Shown: positions 23,971 through 36,600 of the stretch, piece after piece | Numbering within the stretch: position 1 is the first letter of the stretch | Layout: every line of letters starts with the position of its first letter | Assembly: GCA_963854835.1 (NCBI GenBank) | Contig: OY978528.1 | Location: 54,098,508-54,162,507, forward strand | DNA: 64,000 nt | Source of the DNA: Megamerina dolium | Taxonomy: Eukaryota > Arthropoda > Insecta > Diptera > Megamerinidae | Direction: 5' to 3' | Notes under the pieces: generated by a model | Database searches by the model: none | The model's input: the letters and a program-made list of their open reading frames with translations, nothing else | What the model was told of the DNA's origin: nothing | Position numbers and translations under genes: made by a program

Positions 23971-26900
23971 ATGAATTTAAATCCACTTTAATATGCATAC
24001 TTTTTACAGCACTTTTAATAATTTTATTCGGCATTAATACAAACAAAAAATTATCACATTAATTCATTTGACCTTAATGCATGTAGCCGTCATTTAGTTA
24101 GATGTGTACGAGCACACTACACTGGAACCGGAATAATTTTATTTTATTTTTACAATAGGTATCTACATATTTTTATGTACTATTCGAATTTCCAAAAAGA
24201 AGGTTGGCAATGTAAGAGTGAACAAGTTATTCCTTTTTGCCGTACCATGTATAAATTTAGTTTTAATTGCATAGAAGAAACATTCTAAAATTCGCCTACA
24301 AACGAAAATAGAATGAAAATATTTCTTAAAATCCTAAATGAAAAATTTTTAAATACACGGAATATATTGTACATACTCGTATTAAGGGTTTTTGACGAGT
24401 TGCTACAATTTCGATTTCTATCTATACAATATATGGATTACAATACAATTTGTTAATCATAATTTATTGTATAAACTATCTGCTAATTACATATGCGTGT
24501 GATGTCAGTCGATCATATTTTTTAATTAAAATAGACAACGAATATCTACTGTTTATCTGTACTTACATATATATGTTCATATATCTGAATATCTTACTCT
24601 GAGTTTTATAGCTCGAAATAACTACGTGTTTATATGCTCCATATGGTGAGCATTTACAAAGTTCTACTAGTCTAGAATGATTTATAAGATTATATGTATA
24701 AATGTATGAGCATACATATACTCGTATTTATGTACAAAGATGTATGAAAAACAAGTAAAGTAAATTGAAAATGTAGAATAGAAAAAAAAGCATATTTTTT
24801 GTTAATTAAAAAAAAAAATTTCAAACATTTTTTATACATTTTTATACAATTTTTATTGAATATTACGTAATTGTTTACAAATTTTCGAATAAAGAAAATC
24901 AAATAAAAGTTTACAATTGTTAAATTCATATTTTTGCAAGATGACTAAAGGCTCAGTAATGCTTACATAGCAGCGCAGGCATACATACCATAGCAAAGAA
25001 ATCAAAATTCAACTGACTTTGCAGTCGCGCGCTGCGTTTAGTAATCTGTTGCACACAAAACTCATTATACAGATTAATTATGTGACAGTACTCACATCAA
25101 TGCTGTGTTCTCGACCTTACTTAATGAGTAGCAATCTATATACATTGAATTCTTGCAAACGTTCTTTTCATTCTTTTGGCAAAAATTAAAAAAATTTTTC
25201 AAACCTTTTTGGTATCAATTATGTGTAATACTAAGCTCAAGCTAATTTTTCAAAAACTTCCCAAAACTATCCAAATATATTGTACAACAAAATTACAACA
25301 AAATAAATTGTAACAGGGCAGAGAAGGTCCGGACAGTTTTTTATCGATTAATGGCTTCAGTTTGCTTTGTTCTGGACATCAATTTTTCGAAGTTAATAAA
25401 AAATTTCAGAAATATTATTGTACAGTATAAATTTTAATTCAAATATCTACAAAAATTTGCTAAAATTTCTTGCGTTAAACCGCATTACAGTCGTGAATTT
25501 ATATCATGTGCTTTTGGAATCAAAAAAGGAACGAACTTTTGCATCAAATCTTCAACTGAGATTCGCGAAAAAAATTTGCAGCGAGTATGATAGTCAATAC
25601 AAAAACAAACAAAAAAATATCGAAAGAAGAGTTGGAGGGTATATTGTCGTATGGCCATACATAACTTGATTTCAAATTAATGCTACAAGTAAATAAAAAA
25701 CGTTCGTAGTTATAAGTATGCTCAAGGCCGGTCAACGGATTGCGTATTACGATTGTCGTAGCTAATGTTTCTTAGTACTACTCGTATGTAACGTAAGCAT
25801 AGTGTGTAGGAAGATGCTGGTGAAGAATCACCATTACGAACAATGATACACTAAGTCAAGTAGTTAGTAAGAAAATGAATGCGAAAGCAGTGCCAGTGTG
25901 TGGGTCTGGCTGCTATTATGAAAACACCAATTACACATAGACGACATATAAAATATTGTACAACGACACGTAAAACACATGTGACTCTTCAAATTTGCAA
26001 ATTTCAATCAAGTAATTTATAAGTTTCCTGTGTTGGCGAAATTACATGTACGAAATGTACTATCGTTCTTTTCTTCTTCATCTTGCATACATTTTGTGGT
26101 AATTTAAATAGCTGCTTCTTCAACAGCCATCAATAATATGTACGAGTACAATTTTCACCCGCACACTCTTATTAAATATATGAAATTATTCGGTATCCAC
26201 GAATTTAGGCAAATGTATGCTTGCAGTAACACCAACAATAGAAGCAGCAACAACAGTAGCATATTATTTGTCATGCGAAATTCAATACAATTTGTTGTGT
26301 GCTGTTTCATTGTGAAGCACACAGACGTTTCATCCAGATTTAACTTAGAATAGTGTAGATGCATATGCATTTCTTGTATACCACAATATTTGTAGTTGTA
26401 TTTCGTGAAAAAAAATGCATTGATTTGGGTAAAAAGTATTGTATCATGATCAATGTGCAAAATATTCTTGTGTTTTGTGATTTTTTATTGAAGCAGATAT
26501 CAGTCGTGATGGAATGCATAAACTTGTTTACTGATTGTCACTGTTTTTCACCTCATGGTGTACGATCCCGATTCAAGAATTTGGTATTCACTGTGCCAAA
26601 AGAAAAACTTCTGAGATTTTTTCCCAATGGCAATAATCATTTATGTATGTATACCAATGCTGCTTGAAATGCCTGCATGAAACGCCTTAGATGCTGTTGC
26701 TCTTGCTTTTGCTGTTTTTCATGCTACCACGACTCCATCTGTTCGATAATGTTGTTGTCGTCGTCATAGTCGTCATCGTCATTCAATAATTAAACTGGAT
26801 AAGCAGCTTCTCATTTGTCGCATACTTTTTACTTTACTCTACTCTAAATCATTTGTTGATATTCCTATTGTTGTAGTTGTTGTTGTTGCATTGTTGGTGT

Positions 26901-29040
26901 TATAGCTGGCATTTAATAGCACATTTCAATTTCTAGCTACAAATGTGTGCTTATGTAAATGTGCACATTTGCATGTGAAGGTATGCATTCCGCATGTTTA
27001 TGCTAGCCAGCATCTTCTTTTTCCTCTTCAACGATGAATGACTGACTTAAAGCGAACAAATAATGAAATAAAGATTATAATTTCTAAATATAGCAGAGCA
27101 AAGGCATAATAATAATTTAATCAAAATAAAAAATTAATGAATTTCTTTGCTTATTTCTCTTCTTTCTTTATTATCATCATACCAATTAATTATATTTATT
27201 CTTATATTCCGCACTGTCTACTTGTTAGTCTTCTTTGGTGTCACATTTGCTGATGATAAGCACTTTCAAGTATCGTAGGTATGTAATTTAATACGTACAA
27301 TATAGTAAGATCAAAAATATATGGTAAAAAACAGAGGAGGAAACTAAAGATTAACATGTGTTCATATTTTTGATATTAGCCAGTGCTATTTATACAATTG
27401 ATATATGTTCCATAAAAATTAATTATTTATACAAGAACTGGGAAATATTTAACTTGGATAATAGGATTGACATCAAAATATGTAATTTTTTATCAAAGAC
27501 AATGAAAATCAAGACACGGGAAAATTTTAATACAACAGCGCAATCGCACTGTTGTTAACATACGCTGTTATTAAGTTCCCCCATTAACATCAACAGGAAT
27601 AGCAAAACTTCTATATAAATAGTGTCATCTCTTTTTGTCATATACGTATTCGTATCTAGTAATTGAAAAGTGTGCTAACAAGTGCACTGTTGAATAGTAC
27701 AAAACAGGAAACTATAGCACAGGAGTCTCTATACTTGATATTGATATGAAAAATAAATAGAAAACATGAATTTTACTACTTACTTTATCCAAGCATTTCA
27801 ACTCCTCTATTGGGTATACAACCTTTTGGCAACGCGCGCAGGTTTTATTCATTTTCGTTAATATATATTTTTTATTTTTATCTATATACTTTTGAATCCT
27901 TTCAAAATGAGGTGATCTATCACAAATTCAATTGATGACGAAGGAAAACGTATTAGTGACTGGGCGCCACGAACGCAATGCACAGCTTTTTTATTCTTTT
28001 TCTTTTATTGGAAATTTAATTATCACGTAAAATTTAATGATTCAAGGATTTTTAAATTTGATTGAAAGCATAGGAAATATTTTGGATTGAAAAATTATAA
28101 TTCGTTTGTCAAAAACTGATAGAAAAATCTTTCCGCTCCACACAGATTGAAAAATTCAATCTAATCAGAAAAATGCCAGTTATATGAAGATCTTTCTTTT
28201 TCTTCTCACTCACTCTTGCAGATTGTATTAAATTTCTGCACACACGATCAGAGTAGTAGATTGAAATACTATTGGAGAATATGCGGCTTTAAGACACAAG
28301 CACGTGAACTTGATCGGCGTATCAAACGTTTTCTATTATTATATATTTTTTTCTCTATTTCTTGTATTATTTCTGTTTTACTATAAATTTCTTATTTTGA
28401 CTTTAATTAATTCAGAAAACTTGCAAAATACACCACGGAAACAAATGCGGAACCATCAACTTCACCGAACAAGTATATGAAATAAACTAAGATTGGACAA
28501 ATGTGGAAATCAAAATGACAGGGAAGTATTTGCATAAAGAAATGATTCAACATAGGATAGGTAATATTACAACAGCAACCCAGTTTGTACAACCAAAGCA
28601 GTGTTTCAAATTAAATATTTTTTTTAATTGAGTCATTTTTATATACAAATTCGAATTTAAATCAATCGTTAAAATGAGTAGTCTCAGCTATATTTATTTG
28701 GATTTATAATCTCATTATGTATTTTGTACTTGCTCATGCGATATATTCATTTAACACAGCTAAAGACAAAGTGCATTCACAGTCGTTAAAAATAAAACGG
28801 AATAAAACTACAACAACAAAAAAATCGCTTATAATTAAAGAAAAGGTGAAAGAAAGCGATTCGGAGTTAAATTTGAAAACCCAAATTTTTGGATTTGCTA
28901 ATCTTAATAATTAAAACTTTTAATTTCCATTTCCATTAATTCATAGCCATCCGACTGGAGACAATTTATATTCATTCATTCATTCATTAACAAAATGAAA
29001 AGTTGTAGAAGAGTTTAAAATGTTTATCACAAAGTTCTTA
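23971..29040. other. Non-coding stretch, nothing recognised
   Basis: Five kilobases of AT-rich DNA. It contains GTCGTC/TGTTGT trinucleotide-rich patches at 26690-26900 and a TTCATTCATTCATTC run at 28970-28988. Open frames (for example 26359-26667, 28717-28914) have no recognisable domain, biased composition or splice context, and I treat them as chance. Confidence 0.55.
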
Positions 29041-30697
29041 CAGTATTGTGCAAAACTTAAGCAACTGGCATAGTGCTCTCATTGATTTCAAATTTACTAA
29101 AAAATAAAAGCGCTTAGATTGAATATTTTAATATTTATTTGTTCCTTCATTAATTACATAAAAAACAACAACAACAAAAGTTCGGTATTCTTACGAAATT
29201 AACTGTAAACAACGAAAAACAAATTATACTCATATTTCATCTGTGCAAAACTTAAGCAACTCGGAGTGCAAAGGTGTTCGATATTTCTTTGTTCAGAAAA
29301 TAACGGATCTTTTTCGGAGTTTTTTCTGCTTTGTGCATTAACATTGATATAACTCAGTACAAAAAAGTCTTTCTTAGCGCACAGTTCTTTCAAACATATT
29401 GAAATCCAAAATGCAACGTGTCCGTTATAGTCATCAATTTAAGATGAAGGTTATATCGTTATTTAAGGAAGGAAAACCACAGAATGACATTGCAAAATCA
29501 TTAAATATCAACAAATCTATGATATCAAGATGGATACGATTATTTGAAAAAACTGGTAGCGTTACAGATCGAAATTCAGGAGAAAGACCCCAAAAAATTT
29601 CTTATAGGGAAGCTATTCAAATTAAAAAATTGATTAAAAAAAATCCGTTCATGTCTTCAAAAGATATAGTAAATACTCTTAATTTAAATGTCGATTCAAG
29701 CACAGTAAGAAGGCATTTGATTAAAGTTGGTTTAAAAAGCTACAAAGCGGTAAAGAAACCAATGCTTACACCAAAACATGTAAAAAAAAGGTATGTTTGG
29801 TTTAATGCCTTCAAAACAAAAACAACAACATATATTTTTTTTTCCAGACTTGAATTTGCTAAGAAGTACGTGGGCTGGTCCATAAAAAAGTGGTTTGGCG
29901 TACTGTTCAGTGATGAAGTTAAAATAAATTTATTTAATTCAGACGGAATAATAAGAGTTCGACATACGAAAGGTGAAGGCCTCAATCCGCGGTACTGTTA
30001 AAAGACTGTAAAGCATGGAGGAGGGAACGTCATGGTGTGGGAGTGTTTTTCGGGGAGTGGACTTGGTCCGTTGCATAGGATTGACCACAAAATGGACAGA
30101 TTTATGTATAAGGACATCTTAGAAACTGCAATGTTGCCTTTTGCGGAATGGAATATGCCACTTCGATGGGTGTTTCAGCACGACAATGATCCGAAACACA
30201 CATCGAAGTTTGTGACGGATTGGCTACAGTCAAATAAGATTCAAGTGCTTGATTGGCCGGCACAATCGCCCGACTTGAATCCTATTGAAAATTTGTTTTC
30301 AATTTGAAAACGAGGCTTGGGCTCAAAGCGCTTTAAAAATAAAGACGAACTATTTTTAGGCCTCAAAACTGAATGGGAAAATATAAATAAATCATATTTA
30401 ACGAAATTAGTAGCTTCTATGCCCAAAAGGTGTGCTGCAGTAATTAAAAATAAGGGATACTACACAAAGTATTAAAAGTTGCTTAAGTTTTGCACAGATG
30501 AAATATGAGTATAATTTGTTTTTTGTTGTTTACAGTTAATTTCGTAAGAATACCGAACTTTTGTTGTTGTTGTTTTTTATGTATTTAATGAAGGAACAAA
30601 TAAATATTAAAACATTCAATCTAAGCGCTTTTATTTTTTAGTAAATTTGAAATCAATGAGAGCACTATGCCAGTTGCTTAAGTTTTGCACAATACTG
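29041..30697 (+). mobile_element. Tc1-type transposon with 220-bp IR/DR ends
   Basis: The element begins CAGTATTGTGCAAAACTTAA at 29041 and ends with its inverse at 30697, flanked on both sides by TA. The inverted repeats run 29041-29260 and 30478-30697, exactly 220 bp each and nearly identical. Each arm carries the word TGTGCAAAACTTAAGCAACT twice, once at the outer edge and once at the inner edge: the IR/DR arrangement of Minos, Bari3, Paris and S-type elements. Near identity of the arms argues for a recent insertion, although the transposase has two in-frame stops. Confidence 0.95.
29411..30475 (+). pseudogene. Tc1-family transposase with one intron and two nonsense codons
   Basis: I take the ATG at 29411; an upstream in-frame TTG is not a plausible start. 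N-terminal homeodomain-like helix-turn-helix segments (QRVRYSHQFKMKVI, IAKSLNINKSMISRWIRLFE, then SSTVRRHLIKVGLK) are followed by the DDE domain: VLFSDEVKINLF (first Asp), GGNVMVWECFSGSGLG, FQHDNDPKHTS (second Asp), WPAQSPDLNPIENL (Glu), spaced 34 residues, i.e. DD34E. A 57-bp GT-AG intron is inferred at 29791-29847; removing it joins KHVKKR to LEFAKKY, the continuous family sequence. Stops lie at 29999-30001 (TAA) and 30305-30307 (TGA), in an otherwise intact frame of about 335 residues ending at 30475. So this copy is probably non-autonomous. Confidence 0.92.
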
Positions 30698-30699
30698 TA

Positions 30700-33600
30700 T
30701 ATTACAAAGCACATCGAAGCCAAAAAACTAATGAACCAATTACTACAGATTACGCATTTAGCCAACTGTGCATTTGTAATAGAATTTGAAAAAAAGTTGG
30801 TGACAGTTAGTGACGTAGCGCTTTTGAAGTTTTTCGTTTTGCTTACATTTCATTATTATTTTACATTTTCGTGGTGATTTGATATCGATTTGTTTTATAA
30901 ACATTTTTTGTTAATTTTCAACGAATTTTACTTATTATATTTCATAATAAATATTATTAATAATCATATTAAATCACAGCGTTTTTTTTCCTTTCTTATT
31001 CTCTCTTTCAAACATTTTATTTCATTTGACAGAAATTTTCTTTCTCCTTTGAATACATGATTTTGTCTAATTGATTCATGGAAAATCCTTTGGCTTTGGC
31101 GTATAATGACGGAAACTATTTGCTTTATAGTGTCAAACTCGTGTTTGTTGGTTTACTTTTCTTGAGAACCTCTTTTATTGCTATACCTCTAAAGTTACAC
31201 CATGGATTTGAGCGACCATAAACCGACTGTCAAAACTGCAACTAACATGGCACACATCCTTGACGTATCTTTTTCCTTTTTACCACACTGACTTCGTAAT
31301 TTTTGTTCATAATTTTCTAACAATGTAGGGCGGAGGACTTTGTGCAAAGAAAAAAAATATGTATAGTTAATATAGGATCAAATTGAAGCAATTTTCCTAA
31401 AAAAATATATAAAGAAGATCCAAAGGAGCAGTGAAAAGGTGAAATCGAATTAAAAGGAATCACAAAAATTATATTTAAATGTTGAAATCAAGTGAATTTG
31501 CACTGCATTGCAAATTGAATTCATATAGTTATTAATATTTTATATAAGTATGAGCATTTATTAATGCTATAAATCAATACATTATTATGAGTTTAATATT
31601 CAAGCGGAGTGTGAATAAAATTTAATTATAGCGGATTAATGGTGTGGTGCAAAGGAATAAATCTATTAATTGTCCACCCTCAAATTAGGGGATGGGTACG
31701 GTAATGTGAAAAATCGATATACAGCGATGTATTCTAAATGCCGGCGATGAAGCACCCTATCGACCGAGAAACTAGCATGAAAAGAGAATAACAAAAACAA
31801 ATAATAATAATGAGATGTTAAGTTCATACACATTTACTACAGGGAGATGTAAACAAAACGATAATAACAAGGAATTCGTAAGCTATAAATTCTGTAAGAT
31901 GCAAGAAAATACGCGTTTGCAGATAAAAACGGCAATATTCAGTCGATATTAAACGTTCACTTCTTATGTACGTGCTGTGATAATTAACTTTGTTACCCTA
32001 TCAAAAGGAAATTTAATAAGTACACATTTCGTCTAAAATGCAGACATTACGCAAGAAAACAAGCCCCTGTAAATGTGAGTAAATTATTTTATAATTTTAT
32101 AATATTTATAAAATATTCACATCTATATTCGTCGTTTCGATAGTTTCGAGCAATCGCAAATTTTTTACATTGTTTATTCTCTGCGAAAAATTTTAAAAAA
32201 TTTAAATCCAAAGAAAGCGTTGATAAATTATTTGCCACTCTCTAGTACTGATACTAACTGATACCATTAAAAATGTGTAGGTACTCATGTATGTCAAAAT
32301 GTATTTGAAACAAAATTTGCTCTTGACTGATACAGTGATAACAGTAACAACAACATTGAATGAATAATCCTTTGTGATAATTTGTTCACACTGCCTGGAC
32401 TTCACATTATGTCCTCTGATGGTGTATTTATGGAATTTATTGTTTTCTTTTTACAATTTCATTCAAAACAAATTGTAAAGTACTCACACCAAAGTTTGGC
32501 AGCATTGTATAACTGGAATTGAAAATTTGTACGGTAGGGTTGTATTGCTCGCACACAAATACATTATTGTATTTTTACACTTTCATTGATATTTTGACAT
32601 TTGCGTATCTCGTTTTGCTATCCATTCTTATTTTGATTTTGTGCAATCGAACTGCATTCACAATAGAAGACGTTCTGAACGGCAATGGATTGATAGTAAC
32701 GCAATGTCGACGGCGGCGGCGGTGGTAGCTGTATTTCGACAAACAGTGTCTTTTTTTTAATTGATTCCAAGACTTTGATTGAGTAATTGATTGTAAAGCG
32801 CAAGAATAAATTAAAAATATTTTTACTCTATTTTATGGAAAAATGGAAAATAATTAAATTGAAAGTGTAATATAAAGTGTAGTATAAAAATAGAACAATT
32901 AAAATACAAATCGTGACATCATGATACTGCGCATGAAAAATCAATATTAGTGCAGCGTACACAGGACTGGAAAAACGTTCGGAGAGCATGGAGGCATACA
33001 ATTTGAGAAGAATATACATATCGAACAATATATAAGAAAATACAGTACATTACAACACAACACCGTAATCATTGTTCAAATAAAACAATAGATGAGAGGC
33101 AAGAGAAGTACAATATATGGTATTTCGGAAAAAAACAACAAAACAAAGCAAAGAATAGTAGGCATCCAAAAGTGGAACTTTTCAGCAGTGATAGCGGCGG
33201 ACTGTGAGGAATAACGATGCCAGTATATGCTCCATTTAATACATTCAATACACATTGAAGTACCTACATATTCCACTACGGATGCTGTCAGCGTTCATTA
33301 CGTCTACAGACCCCCTCCAGTGTGTGCATTACCTATTCAAATTGAGCGTAAATGAAAAAGGGTGAGGTTTGGGGTGGCATGGTTGGCTGCCGTTATTGGC
33401 GATTGTTATAAATGAAATTAATTGAAAATATTATAGAAATAAAAGAGCAAAAGATCTTTTGTTTGCTTGAGTGGTAGAGAATAGGAAGAAGATACATACA
33501 TATGATGAACTGTAGTTCATCATAATTTTCTGAGAGAACTGTGTAGAACGTAATAGCATACAGATTCGCAGTTTTGTTAGTTCAGGTCATCTGCCTTAAA
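30700..33600. other. Upstream region of the disabled gene, no coding exon seen
   Basis: AT-rich, with frames of 60-76 codons only. It probably holds promoter, 5' non-coding exon or intron sequence of Dab, because the first coding exon starts at 33626, but I can point to no TATA box or splice donor with confidence. A short GGCGGCGGCGGTGG run lies at about 32711-32725. Confidence 0.45.
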
Positions 33601-33625
33601 TGATTTATATGATACAAAGATAACA

Positions 33626-36600
33626 ATGGTTAAATCACTAGTATCTAAATTATCATCTGCTTCGAATTTATCGCTTTCATCTACCCTTTCCTCTGTTGGA
33701 AGTGGATCACAGGAAACGAATTACGTAAAACGTTAGCATTTATTTGAATTTTCTTGAAATAATATACCAAGTGATAATATGATTATACATAAACCTATAA
33801 TATTTGATTTTTTAGACCGAAATGATCCTGGACGATTTTTTGGCGATGGCGTTCAGTTTAAAGCTAAACTCATTGGTATATTGGAAGTGGGCGAAGCGCG
33901 AGGCGATCGTATGTGTCAGGAAGCTTTGCAGGACTTAAAAATGGCAATTCGAGCAGCTGGTGAGCACAAACAACGCATTACGATCCATGTGACAATTGAA
34001 GGATTACGACTTCGCGATGAAAAGACTGGCGATTCATTATATCATCACCCTGTGCATAAGATATCATTTATTGCACAAGATATGAGTGATTCTCGCGCAT
34101 TTGGCTATATATTTGGATCGCCCGATAGTGGACATCGCTTTTTCGGTATTAAGACTGATAAGCAAGCCAGCCAGGTGAGTTGCGGTTGTGTCATTTCTCT
34201 ACATAACATTATTATATGCATACTTCTAGGTCGTTTTAGCCATGAGAGATCTTTTTCAAGTCGTTTTCGAGCTTAAAAAGAAAGAAATCGAATTGGCTCG
34301 TCAACATTTAACAACAAAAGCCATACATGAACAAGCGCTGGCATTAGCATCAATATCGTCGATGAAATCTACCGGTGGACATCATGATTTGGGTACTAGT
34401 AGTAGTGGCGTTGGAGCGGGCGGAAACAAGTTTTCCATGTTGGATAGCATGGATATGCAAGGAGGACCAAATATAACCATATTGGGTGTAAATTTTGATA
34501 CAAGAGGAGCTGCTAAAGAAGTAATTCTTATTATACTACCATCTATGAAATGTATTTTAATATATTTTATGTATATATTCTATTTTCAATAGATGTCTCC
34601 GGAATCTGTGGCAGATCTAGTTGATTTGGAGCAGGAATTAAGTTCCATACAGCGTGGTATTACACAAATGGAACGTATTACACCAAGTGAGCCCGTGCAG
34701 CCAGGCGCTATAGGCAGTAGCAGTAAAACACCAAATGAAAAAGATCCTTTTGGCGATTCATTTACCAATTTTCCCGTAAATAGATTTACTATTTCTGAAA
34801 GCATTTCATGAAGCAATCATTTTTCTTACAGTCATATAATCTGTTGCCGCCTCCCGAGTCCAGCCGTTCACGTAATAAATTGACCAAAAGCGTAGAATCT
34901 AATGTTACAAGCAATGCTCCAAGCTCTAAAATGCATTCCTCTTTGCTGTCACCAGCAGCAGTTGGTAGCAGCTCTCCAGCCGCAATGCAACAGCAACATG
35001 ATGATGATGATAGTTGGCTGAATGAATTGGATCAACAAAATGATGTCTTCGATACCTCCAAAACAGGTGCTATGGGTCTGGGTTCCGGTATTCCAATGGC
35101 GCCACTAGCCCCTAGTGAGTCTACACGGACACCAACTCAACAGCTGAGTGTTGACAGTACAGTCCTGCCAGATATTGATATCTCTGGCGGCACTGTTAGT
35201 ACAGTCGGAGCAGCGAATACGAGTGTAAATGCATCCGCAAATTCAACGACATCGAACAATGTTGATGCGTTGTCTTCATTAGCAACAACAGATGTTACAC
35301 AGCCGACCACAACGAAGGCAACAACCGCTGTCAAGTCAGGTAAGCTTAATGCTTGCTAAAATAAGATGCTATATCCGATTTTGTTAAGGTTCAGTTTATG
35401 TATATTATTTTATTTGGTGTCTTGTATGTGTTGGGTGCGACTAATTAAACTATTTTGACATTTCAATATAAAATACATGCATATTTTGAGTTTGTTTCTT
35501 TCAGTTTGAAAATTTCCATCATTTGACAATAAGTAACACCACCCCACTCTACCACCATTTGTTTTAGTTTTTGATTTTTTTTTTTTTTGTTACCTTTTTT
35601 GACCGTTGTTGCCAACCGACCATTTTGTACTTTCGTTCATTCGGTGCATGTGGCTTATTTAACACACACACACAGCCTCACTGATTCAAATTTCAATGTG
35701 CAGATGCTTTTACAGATTTGGATCCACTAGGTACAGGACGTACACGCCCGTACGTTGATAAAAAATACTTCTTTCAGGAGCTTAAAAATCCACCCAAAAA
35801 AGTTCTAAAGGATCTATCATCAAGCGCTACCTGCGGTTCCACGAATGGTGGCAATAACAGTGATGTAAACAATTTAACACTTCCCAATTACACCACAGCG
35901 GTGGCAGTAGTTGATGAATTTCTTAGCAAAGATGGCATTTTTGATGATAGCTGTATTAGAGCAGTTGCCAAGGATGTAGCGCTAGCAACGACATCAACAG
36001 CAACAGCATCGAAACAGCAAAGTGATTTCGAGAGACAACAGCAGCAACTGCAACCATTAAACTTTACTAACACTAATAACAACACCGCAGGTATAGGGTT
36101 AATTTCAACAACATCACTAATCGGTGTACTCGCACCAATCACTGCTACCAGTAGCACCATTACGACTAACATTAGCACTTGCACGTTTACTACTACCACT
36201 AATACTACTACTAATACTTGTACTACTAACACTTCTTCTTCTACTACTACTACTACTATTGCAACTAGAATAGTAGCTAACAACAGTAGCTTACTAGCCT
36301 CTAAGGGACTTAAATTGCAATCATATCCAATATCGACAACATCGTCGAATCAAACAGTCACACCAACTAATTTAAGTTTAAATCATTACACTCTAGACTC
36401 CGTATCAGCGACAGCGACCGGCGGTGATCCTGTGATGTTGCCACGTGATACTGATCCATTTTCACCCACACGCAAGAAGAGCGATCCATTTCAAGAGGGT
36501 GGCGATATATTCTCCAAATTGGATCCATTCGAATTTGAATTCCCCAGCAAGAGTAACAGCGGCAGCAGCAGCAGTAAGAACAAAAATGAAAGTACACCAC

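Noticed and set aside
26359..26667. 102-codon plus-strand frame as a small gene
   Set aside because: No ATG in good context, no domain, no promoter or splice signal, and composition like neighbouring non-coding DNA.
33626..33742. Dab exon 1 ending at the first GT (33725)
   Set aside because: That donor gives the wrong phase for exon 2. The GT at 33732 joins in phase and yields the expected NYVKHRNDPG sequence.
35888..36283. 131-codon minus-strand frame rich in Val
   Set aside because: It is the antisense of the Thr/Ser-rich Dab exon 6 (ACT/ACC codons), with no domain of its own.
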